Below, piece by piece: positions 7,660 to 14,629 of a stretch of DNA of 25,353 nucleotides (position 1 is the stretch's first letter; every line of letters begins with the position of its first letter). Source of the DNA: Deferribacteres bacterium (GTDB lineage Bacteria > Chrysiogenota > Deferribacteres > Deferribacterales > Geovibrionaceae); contig JAEWZN010000009.1 of assembly GCA_023395255.1 (NCBI GenBank), positions 1-25,353 on the forward strand. The letters are read 5' to 3'. The position numbers and the translations under genes were made by a program. The notes below the pieces were generated by a model. It was not told the origin of the DNA and did not search any database. It worked only from the letters and a program-made list of their open reading frames with translations.

Positions 7660-7690
7660 AAAGCAGCCTCCTTAAATCTTGCTGCTTTAT
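7658..7690 (-). promoter_or_regulatory. Perfect 10-bp hairpin sequestering the ssb start codon
   Basis: On the mRNA strand AUAAAGCAGC (7690-7681) pairs perfectly with GCUGCUUUAU (7667-7658), leaving a 13-base loop that ends in the ribosome-binding AAGGAG. The A and U of the ssb AUG are in the stem. This could be an autoregulatory translational operator, or, as DNA, a dyad bound by a repressor. The structure is seen directly; the role is inferred. Confidence 0.65.
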
Positions 7691-7751
7691 TAATGACGAA
7701 GGAGGGAAAAAGAATTATTTGAGATTTGATTTATGGTAGAAATGTAAAGGA

Positions 7752-8933
7752 TCAGTCGTTTTTTAATTTATCAAGATAGTCTGCCCACCATTGCATCATT
7801 TTTATTCGTTGAGGCAGATATTTGGCACGGTTGTACGCACCTTTTGTTTTATTCGTTTCTACATGGGCAAGCTGCATTTCAATATGAGCAGTTTCAAAAT
7901 CATTGTCATGTAAGAGTGTTGAGGCAATAGTCCTGAAGCCGTGTCCTGTCATTTCTTCAACAGTGAATCCCATTCGTCTGAGAGCTGCATTGATTGTGTT
8001 ATTGCTCATCGGGCGATCTTTTGAACGGACAGAAGGAAAAACATATTTCCAACGCCCTGTAAGAGGGTAAACCTCTTTTAAGATGCTTAATGCCTGTTCA
8101 GACAGAGGAACAAGATGCGGTCGCTTCATTTTCATTTTTTCTGCTGGTATCTTCCACAGCCTATTTTCAAAATCTATTTCAGACCACTCAGCTTGTCTGA
8201 GTTCACCGGGCCGGACAAAAAGATAAGGTGCAATTTTCAGAGCGCATTTTGTAGTGAATTCACCTTTGTAGCTATCTACGGCTTTGAGTAGACCTTTTAT
8301 GTCGCTTAATTCAGTGAATGCTGAATAATTCTTTACAATATTAGGGACTAACGCTCCTTTCAGATCTTGACTTGGATCTCTGTCACATCGCCCTGTCACA
8401 ATACCGTATCTGAATATTTCTCCGCATGTACATTTAACTCTATGCCCTGTTTCTACTGCGCCTCTGTCCTGAATTTTATTGAGAGCAATCAGTAGTTCAC
8501 TGGCGGTAATATCTTTAATAGGGCGGCTTCCGATATGGGGGAAAATATCTTTTTCTATGGCATGCCATTTCTTTTGAGCATAATCTTCTGACCACTTAGA
8601 TTTATTTTTAAGGAACCATTCAGTAGCAACATTGAAAAAACTGTTTTCAGCATCCTCGTAAATGCCTTGTTTATGAATTTTCCTTGCCTGAGCTGGGTCT
8701 ATTCCATTTGCCAGAAGCTTGCGCGCTTCGTCTCTTTTCTCTCTGGCTTCTTTCAAAGTTACTTCCGGATAAACACCTATGGCAAGTGTTTTTCTTTTAC
8801 CAGCAAATCTATAGTCCATTCTGAAATACTTCCCTGCTTGTTTTACCAGAATGTACATTCCTTTTTCGTCACTAAGCTTAAATTGTTTATCAATATACTT
8901 TGCGCTTCGTATCGTAGTGTCAGTTAATGCCAT
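7752..8933 (-). CDS. int: P4-type tyrosine integrase
   Basis: 393-residue site-specific recombinase of the P4/CP4-57 type, which integrates elements into tRNA 3' ends. Residues 1-85 are the DUF4102-like arm-binding domain (LSDEKGMYILV, AIGVYPEVTLKEAREKRDEARKLLANGIDP spread over 20-80); about 95-190 form the core-binding domain; the catalytic domain shows R241 (VRPGELR), a Lys near 268-270, H331 and R334 (GHGFR), H357 (QLAH) and nucleophile Y367 (AYNRAKY). All catalytic residues are present, so it looks functional. It starts at ATG 8933 after AAGGT and lies 185 bases from tRNA-Ala, reading away from it. Its promoter is overlaid by 12-bp repeats. Confidence 0.97.
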   Translation of the reverse strand: MALTDTTIRSAKYIDKQFKLSDEKGMYILVKQAGKYFRMDYRFAGKRKTLAIGVYPEVTLKEAREKRDEARKLLANGIDPAQARKIHKQGIYEDAENSFFNVATEWFLKNKSKWSEDYAQKKWHAIEKDIFPHIGSRPIKDITASELLIALNKIQDRGAVETGHRVKCTCGEIFRYGIVTGRCDRDPSQDLKGALVPNIVKNYSAFTELSDIKGLLKAVDSYKGEFTTKCALKIAPYLFVRPGELRQAEWSEIDFENRLWKIPAEKMKMKRPHLVPLSEQALSILKEVYPLTGRWKYVFPSVRSKDRPMSNNTINAALRRMGFTVEEMTGHGFRTIASTLLHDNDFETAHIEMQLAHVETNKTKGAYNRAKYLPQRIKMMQWWADYLDKLKND

Positions 8934-8950
8934 TTTACCTTTTCCTGATT

Positions 8951-9003
8951 TTGACGGTACTTGGTCAGTGATTAGTATAAAGTACCGCCATAAGTGCCGT
9001 CAA
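8951..9003. repeat. Three 12-bp repeats, candidate integrase arm sites or operators
   Basis: Related to TTGACGGTACTT: a perfect copy on plus at 8951-8962, and two adjacent copies on minus, TTGACGGCACTT (9003-8992) and ATGGCGGTACTT (8991-8980). The tandem pair spans the integrase promoter and the third copy is inverted between promoter and gene. This pattern fits arm-type integrase sites or repressor operators. Confidence 0.55.
8974..9003 (-). promoter_or_regulatory. Integrase promoter
   Basis: Minus strand TTGACG (9003-8998), 17-base spacer, TTATAC (8980-8975; or TATACT with 18). It lies about 40 bases before the integrase ATG and overlaps two tandem 12-bp repeats, which suggests repression by the integrase or another element protein. 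Confidence 0.6.
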
Positions 9004-9010
9004 TAGATAC

Positions 9011-9050
9011 TGGCTTGTCATGGAACAATATGGCTTGTTATGGACAATAG
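9011..9050. repeat. Tandem 20-bp direct repeats near the attachment site
   Basis: Two adjacent units, each starting TGGCTTGT(C/T)ATGGA (9011-9024 and 9031-9044; 13 of 14 bases equal), each followed by a similar CAATA-containing tail. They lie between the integrase promoter and the tRNA. Position suggests binding sites for integrase or an excision factor; no function is shown by sequence alone. Confidence 0.6.
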
Positions 9051-9067
9051 AATGATAGAAAAGGCTA

Positions 9068-9104
9068 ATAAAAAAGGGCTTCCTGGATGATAATGGAAGC
9101 CCTT
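9068..9104 (-). terminator. Rho-independent terminator downstream of tRNA-Ala
   Basis: On the minus strand AAGGGCTTCC (9104-9095) pairs with GGAAGCCCTT (9083-9074) around an 11-base loop, followed by a run of T. It closes the tRNA transcript 15 bases past the tRNA 3' end. If integration occurs in the tRNA 3' end, this terminator lies on the element side. Confidence 0.85.
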
Positions 9105-9118
9105 GGATGATTTTCTTA

Positions 9119-9140
9119 TGGAGGTAATCGGGATCGAACC
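9119..9140. other. Probable attachment site (att) in the tRNA 3' end
   Basis: P4-type integrases recombine within tRNA 3' ends, and the integrase gene starts 185 bases away. The duplicated sequence should therefore be the T-arm/acceptor part of this tRNA. The partner copy is outside the window, so the exact core cannot be defined. Confidence 0.5.
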
Positions 9141-9191
9141 GATGACCTCGACACTGCCAGCGTCGCGCTCTCCCAGCTGAGCTATACCCCC
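9119..9191 (-). tRNA. tRNA-Ala (anticodon GGC)
   Basis: A 73-base cloverleaf: acceptor GGGGGTA/TACCTCC, D arm GCTC/GAGC, anticodon stem CGACG/TGTCG with loop CTGGCAG (anticodon GGC), a 5-base variable loop, T arm ATCGG/CCGAT with TTCGATC loop, discriminator A. The acceptor has the G3-U70 wobble pair that alanyl-tRNA synthetase recognises. The 3' CCA is not encoded (TAA follows). It decodes GCC/GCU. Its 3' half is the probable integration site of the element. Confidence 0.97.
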
Positions 9192-9205
9192 GTTTCGAGA
9201 TTGGG

Positions 9206-9233
9206 ATTATATAAAATTCTCATAGATTTGCAA
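9206..9233 (-). promoter_or_regulatory. tRNA-Ala promoter
   Basis: Minus strand TTGCAA (9233-9228), 16-base spacer, perfect TATAAT (9211-9206), 14 bases before the mature tRNA 5' end. Confidence 0.75.
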
Positions 9234-9257
9234 CAGGAAATTTGCCGCAGGCTCAAT

Positions 9258-9923
9258 TTAGCCTATCATTCCGTCCAGAACCTTTATCTCCCGCCTGGCA
9301 TAGGCCGATGTCGCGGGATCGTGCGTGACGACAATGATGTTCTTTCCGCTCCGGTTAAGCTCGGTTATCAGCTCCATTATCGAGGCTGATGTTTCGCTGT
9401 CAAGCTGACCAGTGGGCTCATCGGCAAGGATAATCTGCGGATCCGCAATAAGGGCGCGGGCTATTGCCACTCTCTGCTGCTGGCCGCCTGAAAGCTGATT
9501 CGGGCGGTTTTTCCGTTTGTCTGCAAGCCCGATTCTGTCGAGGAGCTCAAGGGCTCTCTTTTCCATTATCTTCATACTCTCCCCGCCGTAGTAAGCGGGC
9601 AGAAGCACATTTTCAAGCACGTTCGCATGGGGGATGAGGTGAAAGCTCTGGAACACGAAGCCCACCGTGCGGTTGCGTATATGCGAAAGCTCATCGTCAT
9701 TCAGGCCTGAGACATCCTCCCCGTTGAGGAAATACTGCCCTGATGTGGGGGAATCAAGCAGACCGAGGATATTCATAAGAGTGGTTTTGCCCGAACCGGA
9801 GGGGCCTGTGACCGCTATGAACTCACCCTTCTCAATCTCAAGGGAGATCCCTTTGAGAACCTCAAGCTCAAGCCCTTCCAGCATGTATTTTTTCCGTATA
9901 TCAACAAGCTTCGCCAGAACCAT
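9258..9923 (-). CDS. ABC transporter ATP-binding protein, MacB/LolD type
   Basis: 221-residue ATPase of the MacB/LolD/FtsE class, which powers lipoprotein release or export of peptides and drugs by mechanotransmission. Walker A GPSGSGKTT (40-48), Q-loop in FVFQSFHLIPHANVLENV, signature LSGGQQQRVAIARAL, Walker B IILADEPTGQLDS and switch VVTHDP are all intact. Length is that of a stand-alone ATPase, so a separate permease is needed. Its ATG shares one base with the stop of the adaptor gene (TAATG), so the two are co-translated. No permease gene follows: the next gene downstream is tRNA-Ala and then the integrated element. The true partner may lie elsewhere. Confidence 0.95.
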   Translation of the reverse strand: MVLAKLVDIRKKYMLEGLELEVLKGISLEIEKGEFIAVTGPSGSGKTTLMNILGLLDSPTSGQYFLNGEDVSGLNDDELSHIRNRTVGFVFQSFHLIPHANVLENVLLPAYYGGESMKIMEKRALELLDRIGLADKRKNRPNQLSGGQQQRVAIARALIADPQIILADEPTGQLDSETSASIMELITELNRSGKNIIVVTHDPATSAYARREIKVLDGMIG

Positions 9924-11158
9924 TAATTAAACCCCTGCCTTTTCTCCGGCAGAATTATTTTTAAGGCAACCTCGTCACCCTCGCTCAGACCTTCTGTGAT
10001 TTCGGTGTTGTTCTCGTCCTTTACTCCGGTTTTAACGCTGATCCGCTCTGCGGGATTCTTTTTATCACCGGTTATTTTATAGACAACGCTTTCCGCTCCG
10101 TCCCATTTGACTGCTCCGTTTTTAACTGAGAGAACATTCTCCTTAACCTCTCTGATGATGCGTACATGGGTTGTCATATCGGTTTTGAGGAGGAGCGCGT
10201 CTTCTGATGTCATGGTTATTACCGCTGTGTAGTAGACTATCCCTTCCTTTGTTTCCGGCTCCAGATAAATCCGGCTTATTTTGCCTTCGAATTTCTTTTT
10301 CGGGTATGTGTCAACAGTGTAGACAACCTTCATTCCCTCTCTGATTTTGCCTATGTCTGTTTCATCCACATAGATCCACATCTCAAGCCTTTCCGGCTGG
10401 AGGATTGTTATCAGGTTTGCCACCTGCAAGCCTGCCACTATAGTTTCCCCCTCATCCGCCGCGACCTGAGTCACAACGCCTGAGATGGGGGCGTGTATAT
10501 CGTAATATGATCTCTGAACCAGAAGCTCCTGCAAACGGCTTTCGGTTTCCTTTATCTGGTTTTCAAGTACCTGAACATCGTTTGTGTGGGAGGTGCGGAT
10601 ACGGATCAGCTCGGTCTTTGCGCTGTCAAGCTCCGCCTGAGCAAGTTTAAGCTCATGGAGAGACTGATCAAGCTTTTCATCAGTGGAGGCGTTCTGGTCG
10701 TGGAGCATTTTCTGTCTGCCGTAGTTGCGCTCCGCCAGACGGAGATCCGCCTCACGCTTCTCTATGTTTTTATGCTGCAGGTCTGTGTTCACCGGAAAAA
10801 GACTTTTCTCCTTTTCGAGGTTTGCCTTCATTATTCTGAGACTCACGCGCATGGTTTCGATATTGCGCTCAATCTCGCGGCTGTCTATCTTTGCGATGAG
10901 CTGTCCGCCCTCAACCCTGTCGCCGACCTTAACGGGAAGGGAGCTTATGAGCCCCGTTGCTCTGGCACCTATCTCAATTTTTGCACCCACAACAGGCTTG
11001 ACTATGCCTGTGGCAAGAAGCTGATCCTCTATGGTGGCTTTTTCCGCTTTAACTGTTTCCAATATCTGTATTTTGCTTCCGCCGCGCTTGGAAAGAAAGG
11101 CAAAAGCCCCCGCTCCAAGCAGTGTACAGGCGAGAAGAACGGCAAAAACTTTTTTCAT
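9923..11158 (-). CDS. MacA-like membrane fusion protein
   Basis: 411-residue periplasmic adaptor of the HlyD/MacA family, linking an inner-membrane MacB-type pump to an outer-membrane channel. An N-terminal signal-anchor (about 4-22, ending in the basic SKRGG) is followed by half a lipoyl domain (IEIGARATGLISSLPVKVGD), a long coiled-coil hairpin (about 90-210, rich in E, K, L), the second lipoyl half (IHAPISGVVTQVAADEGE), a beta-barrel, and a C-terminal membrane-proximal domain (VKTGVKDENNTEITEGLSEGDEV). Overlaps the ATPase start by one base. It is divergent from thrS across a 181-base gap. Confidence 0.92.
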   Translation of the reverse strand: MKKVFAVLLACTLLGAGAFAFLSKRGGSKIQILETVKAEKATIEDQLLATGIVKPVVGAKIEIGARATGLISSLPVKVGDRVEGGQLIAKIDSREIERNIETMRVSLRIMKANLEKEKSLFPVNTDLQHKNIEKREADLRLAERNYGRQKMLHDQNASTDEKLDQSLHELKLAQAELDSAKTELIRIRTSHTNDVQVLENQIKETESRLQELLVQRSYYDIHAPISGVVTQVAADEGETIVAGLQVANLITILQPERLEMWIYVDETDIGKIREGMKVVYTVDTYPKKKFEGKISRIYLEPETKEGIVYYTAVITMTSEDALLLKTDMTTHVRIIREVKENVLSVKNGAVKWDGAESVVYKITGDKKNPAERISVKTGVKDENNTEITEGLSEGDEVALKIILPEKRQGFN

Positions 11159-11187
11159 CCCTTCAACCTCGGTATGTGTAAACCATA

Positions 11188-11216
11188 AATATACAATTCT
11201 CCCGACAGTTCATAAA
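11188..11216 (-). promoter_or_regulatory. Possible promoter of the MacA-like/ATPase operon
   Basis: Minus strand TTTATG (11216-11211), 17 bases, TATATT (11193-11188), 30 bases before the adaptor ATG. The -10 is good and the -35 poor. Confidence 0.35.
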
Positions 11217-11271
11217 CACAAAAGTTTGTTTTCATTAATAATAATCTTTTGCCCAAATTACAGAGGCGCTA

Positions 11272-11298
11272 TTGACAAGCGCTCATTCTCGTCATAAT
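11272..11298 (+). promoter_or_regulatory. Promoter of the thrS operon
   Basis: Consensus TTGACA (11272-11277) and CATAAT (11293-11298) with a short 15-base spacer, 41 bases before thrS. No T-box-like leader is visible in the gap. Confidence 0.55.
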
Positions 11299-11339
11299 CT
11301 TAAAGTTTATATTCCATAGGCACAAAACAGGAGACATAT

Positions 11340-13259
11340 ATGAATATTGTTCTTGCAGACGGCAGTCAGAGGGTGCTTGACGAAGGCAGCAGCGTTCTGG
11401 ACGCTGCAAAAAACATAAGCCTCGGACTGGCCAAAAAAGCAGTTGCAGGCGAAGTTAACGGCAAAGCGGTCGATCTCGGATACATTTTGAATGAAGGCGA
11501 TAAGGTTAAAATAATAACGGAAACTGACGCGGAAGGGCTGGAAATTCTCCGCCACTCCACAGCCCACCTTATGGCGCAGGCAGTGCAGAGGCTTTACCCC
11601 AAGGTGAAGGTCACAATAGGGCCTGTTATCAAGGACGGCTTCTTTTACGACTTTGACACAGGCGACATGAAGTTCACTCCGGAAGATCTGGAAAAGATCG
11701 AAAAGGAGATGGCGAAGATAGCCGCCGAAAAAATAGAGGTGCACAGAAAAGTGCTCTCAAAGGATGAGGCGAAAAAGGTCTTCAATGATATGGGCGAAAA
11801 TTACAAAATTGAGCTCATAGACGCAATAGAAGACCCCACTGTATCGCTCTATGAGCAGGGCGACTTCATGGATCTCTGCCGCGGGCCGCATATTGACAAT
11901 ACATCGAAAATCAAGCATTACAAGCTTCTTTCCGTTGCGGGCGCATACTGGCGCGGGGACGAGAAAAACCCCCAGCTTCAGCGAATTTACGGCACAAGCT
12001 GGTTCAAAAAGGACGAGCTTGATTCCTACCTCCACATGCTTGAGGAGGCGAAAAAACGTGATCACCGCAAAATAGGCAAGGAACTCAAACTCTTCATGGT
12101 TGAGGATGATATAGGTGCAGGCTTCCCCATTTATCTGCCCAAAGGCGGAAAACTCCGCGCCATTCTGGAAGAGTATGAAAGGCAGGAACATTTCAAAAGA
12201 GGCTACGAAGTGGTCTATGGCCCGGCTATTCTCAAGTCCGATATGTGGAAGCGCTCCGGTCACTATGACAACTACGGCGAAAATATGTACTTCACAAAGA
12301 TTGACGATGTGGAATTCGGCATCAAGCCCATGAACTGCGTCAACCACATAATGGTGTACAAGTCAGACCTGAGAAGCTACCGTGACCTGCCTTTGAAGCT
12401 TTTCGAACTCGGAACTGTTCACAGGCACGAGAAATCCGGCGTTCTTCACGGACTTATGCGTGTGCGCGCCTTCACTCAGGATGATGCGCATGTTTTCTGT
12501 ACACCGGAGCAGCTTAACGATGAAATTGTCAAAATAATAGACTTCGTGACGGATGTAATGAGCGTTTTCGGCTTCGAGTTTGAGATTGAGGTTTCAACTA
12601 AGCCCGAAAAATATATAGGCAGCGATGACAACTGGGAAAAAGCCACTGCTGCGCTTTTTGAAGCCCTGAAAATCAAGGGTCTTCCCTATCAGATTAACGA
12701 AGGGGACGGCGCTTTTTACGGCCCCAAAATCGACATCAAGCTGAAAGACGCTATCGGCCGTTTCTGGCAGTGTGCGACAATTCAGGCGGATTTCAACCTG
12801 CCCGAACGTTTTGACCTCTCCTACATAGGCGAGGACGGACAGAAGCACAGACCGATCATGCTCCACAGAGTTATTCTCGGTTCCGTGGACAGATTTATCG
12901 GTGTTCTCACCGAGCATTTCGCGGGCAGCTTCCCTCTGTGGATAGCACCTGTTCAGGTAAGGGTGATGAACATCACCGATGATTCCCTTGAAATGTGTAA
13001 AAAAGTGGAAGCTGCTCTAAGGGCAGAAGGTTTCCGTGTGGAAGGGGATTACAGGAACGAGAAAATCAACCTGAAAATCCGTGAAGCACAGCTTGAGAAA
13101 ATCCCCCACATGATTATTCTCGGCAAAAACGAAGTGGAAAACGGCACTCTCACTGTAAGGTTAAGAGACGGAGAAAATAAAAATAATCTTGATCTTTCTG
13201 CTTATATTAGTGTATTAAGAGGGCTTGACATAAATAAGTCACTTGAATTATGGAGGTGA
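11340..13259 (+). CDS. thrS: Threonine--tRNA ligase
   Basis: 639-residue threonyl-tRNA synthetase, charging tRNA-Thr in the cytoplasm. Order: TGS domain (1-62), editing domain with H72-x3-H76 ([10 protein letters not shown]), [21 protein letters not shown], then the class II core with the zinc cysteine in KPMNCVNHI, motif 2 [13 protein letters not shown], motif 3 [19 protein letters not shown], and the anticodon-binding domain starting [12 protein letters not shown]. Length is standard. AGGAG precedes the ATG at good spacing. The infC ribosome site overlaps the thrS stop codon, so thrS and infC are coupled, as in the classical thrS-infC-rpmI-rplT cluster. Confidence 0.99.
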   Translation: MNIVLADGSQRVLDEGSSVLDAAKNISLGLAKKAVAGEVNGKAVDLGYILNEGDKVKIITETDAEGLEILRHSTAHLMAQAVQRLYPKVKVTIGPVIKDGFFYDFDTGDMKFTPEDLEKIEKEMAKIAAEKIEVHRKVLSKDEAKKVFNDMGENYKIELIDAIEDPTVSLYEQGDFMDLCRGPHIDNTSKIKHYKLLSVAGAYWRGDEKNPQLQRIYGTSWFKKDELDSYLHMLEEAKKRDHRKIGKELKLFMVEDDIGAGFPIYLPKGGKLRAILEEYERQEHFKRGYEVVYGPAILKSDMWKRSGHYDNYGENMYFTKIDDVEFGIKPMNCVNHIMVYKSDLRSYRDLPLKLFELGTVHRHEKSGVLHGLMRVRAFTQDDAHVFCTPEQLNDEIVKIIDFVTDVMSVFGFEFEIEVSTKPEKYIGSDDNWEKATAALFEALKIKGLPYQINEGDGAFYGPKIDIKLKDAIGRFWQCATIQADFNLPERFDLSYIGEDGQKHRPIMLHRVILGSVDRFIGVLTEHFAGSFPLWIAPVQVRVMNITDDSLEMCKKVEAALRAEGFRVEGDYRNEKINLKIREAQLEKIPHMIILGKNEVENGTLTVRLRDGENKNNLDLSAYISVLRGLDINKSLELWR

Positions 13260-13262
13260 GTC

Positions 13263-13802
13263 ATACGCGGCAGGCAACAGCAATCGCTCGACAGAGAAAG
13301 GATCAATGAGGAAATAACTTCCTCGGAAGTAAGGCTTATTCTTGATGACGGCAGTCAAAGAGGAGTGGTATCGATAAAGGAGGCTCTGGCATTAGCCGCC
13401 GAAGCCGGACTTGATCTCGTCGAGGTATCAGCAAGCGCGACACCTCCCGTTTGCCGTGTTATGGACTTCAGCAAATATAAGTTCGAGAAGAATAAGAAGG
13501 ATCGTGAGGCGCGCAAAAAACAGCGCCAGAACCAGATCGAAACCAAGGAGATAAAGTTCCGTCCTAAGATCGAAGATCATGACTACCAGACGAAGCTGAG
13601 ACACATCAGACGTTTCCTCGAAGAAGGGGATAAGGTCAAGCTTGTGATCCGCTTCCGCGGCAGGGAAATGATGTTTCAGGACAGCGGCACGGAGCTTTTG
13701 AATAGAGTGACGCAGGACGTCACAGGCTTAGGAGTCGTGGAAAAGACACCTGAGATGCAGGGTCGTCAGCAGGTGATGATCATTTCGCCTGTTAACAACT
13801 AA
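13263..13802 (+). CDS. infC: Translation initiation factor IF-3, AUA start
   Basis: 179 residues. IF-3 prevents premature subunit joining and proofreads the start codon. The conserved N-domain begins RERINEEITSSEVRLILDDGSQRGVVSIKEAL, which lies upstream of the first standard start (GTG at 13365, which would remove about 34 residues). Reading back in frame, the only initiation position with a good ribosome site is ATA at 13263, six bases after GGAGG (13252-13256). AUU is the start of E. coli infC, and rare starts there mediate IF-3 autoregulation, so AUA is credible. Later motifs KPPVCR-like (ATPPVCRVMDFSKYKFE), IKFRPKIEDHDYQTKLRHIRRFLEEGDKVK and RFRGREM are intact. The ribosome site overlaps the thrS stop. 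Confidence 0.93.
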   Translation: MRGRQQQSLDRERINEEITSSEVRLILDDGSQRGVVSIKEALALAAEAGLDLVEVSASATPPVCRVMDFSKYKFEKNKKDREARKKQRQNQIETKEIKFRPKIEDHDYQTKLRHIRRFLEEGDKVKLVIRFRGREMMFQDSGTELLNRVTQDVTGLGVVEKTPEMQGRQQVMIISPVNN

Positions 13803-13819
13803 TTTTCGGAGGTAGGCTA

Positions 13820-14017
13820 ATGCCTAAGATGAAAACCCATAAGGGCGCTGCCAAAAGATTTAAAGTAACCGGCAGCGGAAAGGTTAAGTACAAAAAAGGC
13901 TTTTTGAGGCACATCCTCACCTCAAAAAGCAGCGGAAGAAAGCGCGCATTGCGCCACCCTGGCATCCTTGAAGGACAAGACGCAGCAAATATCAAAAAAC
14001 TGCTGCCGTACGCTTAA
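13820..14017 (+). CDS. rpmI: 50S ribosomal protein L35
   Basis: 65 residues, highly basic, with the L35 signature MPKMKTHKGAAKRFKVTGSG at the start, GFLRHILTSKSSGRKRALR in the middle, and the typical IKKLLPYA end. L35 is a small late-assembly component of the large ribosomal subunit. GGAGGT lies six bases before the ATG, 17 bases after infC. Gene order infC-rpmI-rplT is the common bacterial one, and in E. coli the L35-L20 pair is controlled by L20 binding to the mRNA; I cannot see such a site here by eye. Confidence 0.99.
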   Translation: MPKMKTHKGAAKRFKVTGSGKVKYKKGFLRHILTSKSSGRKRALRHPGILEGQDAANIKKLLPYA

Positions 14018-14034
14018 TGTAAGGAGGACGAACA

Positions 14035-14382
14035 GTGCCAAGAGCGAAAGGCGGGGTCAAAGCCCGCAAACGTCACAAAAAATGGCTTGAGGTCTCCAAA
14101 GGCTTTCAAGGCGCAGCGAACAATGTCTACAAAAAAAGCCGCGAGCAGGGCGAACGTGCTCTTGCTGAGGCTTACAAAGGCAGAAAACGCAGAAAACGCG
14201 ACTTCAGAACTCTTTGGATCATAAGGATCGGAGCCGCCGTAAGACAATACGGCCTCAGCTACAGCACCTTCATCGGCAAGCTGAAAGAAAAAAACATCAC
14301 ACTTGACAGGAAATCGCTTTCTGAAATGGCTATCAAAAGCCCCGAACAGTTTGAGCAGCTTGTTAAGCAGGTTCAGGCTTAA
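14035..14382 (+). CDS. rplT: 50S ribosomal protein L20
   Basis: 115 residues, basic, with the L20 signature [17 protein letters not shown] at the N-terminus (the extended rRNA-binding arm), [19 protein letters not shown] in the middle and [19 protein letters not shown] near the end. It binds 23S rRNA early in assembly and is the translational repressor of its own operon in several bacteria. The start is GTG with AGGAGG seven bases upstream. It ends the thrS operon: a hairpin and T-run follow 28 bases after the stop. Confidence 0.99.
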   Translation: MPRAKGGVKARKRHKKWLEVSKGFQGAANNVYKKSREQGERALAEAYKGRKRRKRDFRTLWIIRIGAAVRQYGLSYSTFIGKLKEKNITLDRKSLSEMAIKSPEQFEQLVKQVQA

Positions 14383-14410
14383 TTTTAAGTCGGAGTCTGA
14401 AAAGGATATA

Positions 14411-14442
14411 AAGGGAAGTCTTGAAAAAGGCTTCCCTTTTTT
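14411..14442 (+). terminator. Terminator of the thrS-infC-rpmI-rplT operon
   Basis: AAGGGAAG (14411-14418) pairs with CTTCCCTT (14431-14438) and is followed by T to 14442. Confidence 0.85.
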
Positions 14443-14454
14443 CGTGCCCTTTTT

Positions 14455-14563
14455 CGTCATTCTGAGGGTGTAAGCCAGAAAAATCTCAAACCGTTGAGAC
14501 CCTTCACTTCCGTTCAGGGTGACGTAATTATAGGGGCTTCGGCACGGAACACGTCATTCTGAG
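14455..14563. repeat. Degenerate palindromic intergenic repeat plus half copy
   Basis: 14455-14524 forms an imperfect palindrome beginning CGTCATTCTGAG and ending CAGGGTGACG, with ATCTCAA/TTGAGA near the centre. CGTCATTCTGAG recurs exactly at 14552-14563. It resembles the dispersed TCATTCTGAG-type intergenic repeats seen in many bacteria. Confidence 0.5.
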
Positions 14564-14629
14564 CCATTGCTCTCATTTGCATTGCCCTTATCGGATATTT
14601 AATATAACATGGTTCTATATGGAGGAGCT

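Larger units (their letters stand above)
1..9130. mobile_element. tRNA-proximal part of an integrative conjugative element
   Basis: Everything from the 3' end of tRNA-Ala leftwards appears to be one element. It begins with a P4-type tyrosine integrase next to the tRNA, followed by ssb and a run of conjugation genes (coupling ATPase, HD protein, TraN, TraF-type peptidase), all on the minus strand and mostly overlapping. Integrase beside a tRNA 3' end is the usual layout of an ICE or genomic island. The far end and the second attachment site are outside the window, so size, completeness and the exact boundary cannot be read. The right boundary is placed in the tRNA 3' half by inference. Confidence 0.85.

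Noticed and set aside
10586..11188. Long plus-strand frame opposite the MacA-like gene
   Set aside because: It lies wholly over the coiled-coil adaptor gene, whose frame has clear family motifs; no ribosome site or family is evident for the opposite frame.
13365..13802. infC start at GTG 13365
   Set aside because: It would delete about 34 residues of the conserved IF-3 N-domain that are encoded upstream in frame, and the upstream ATA has the better ribosome site.
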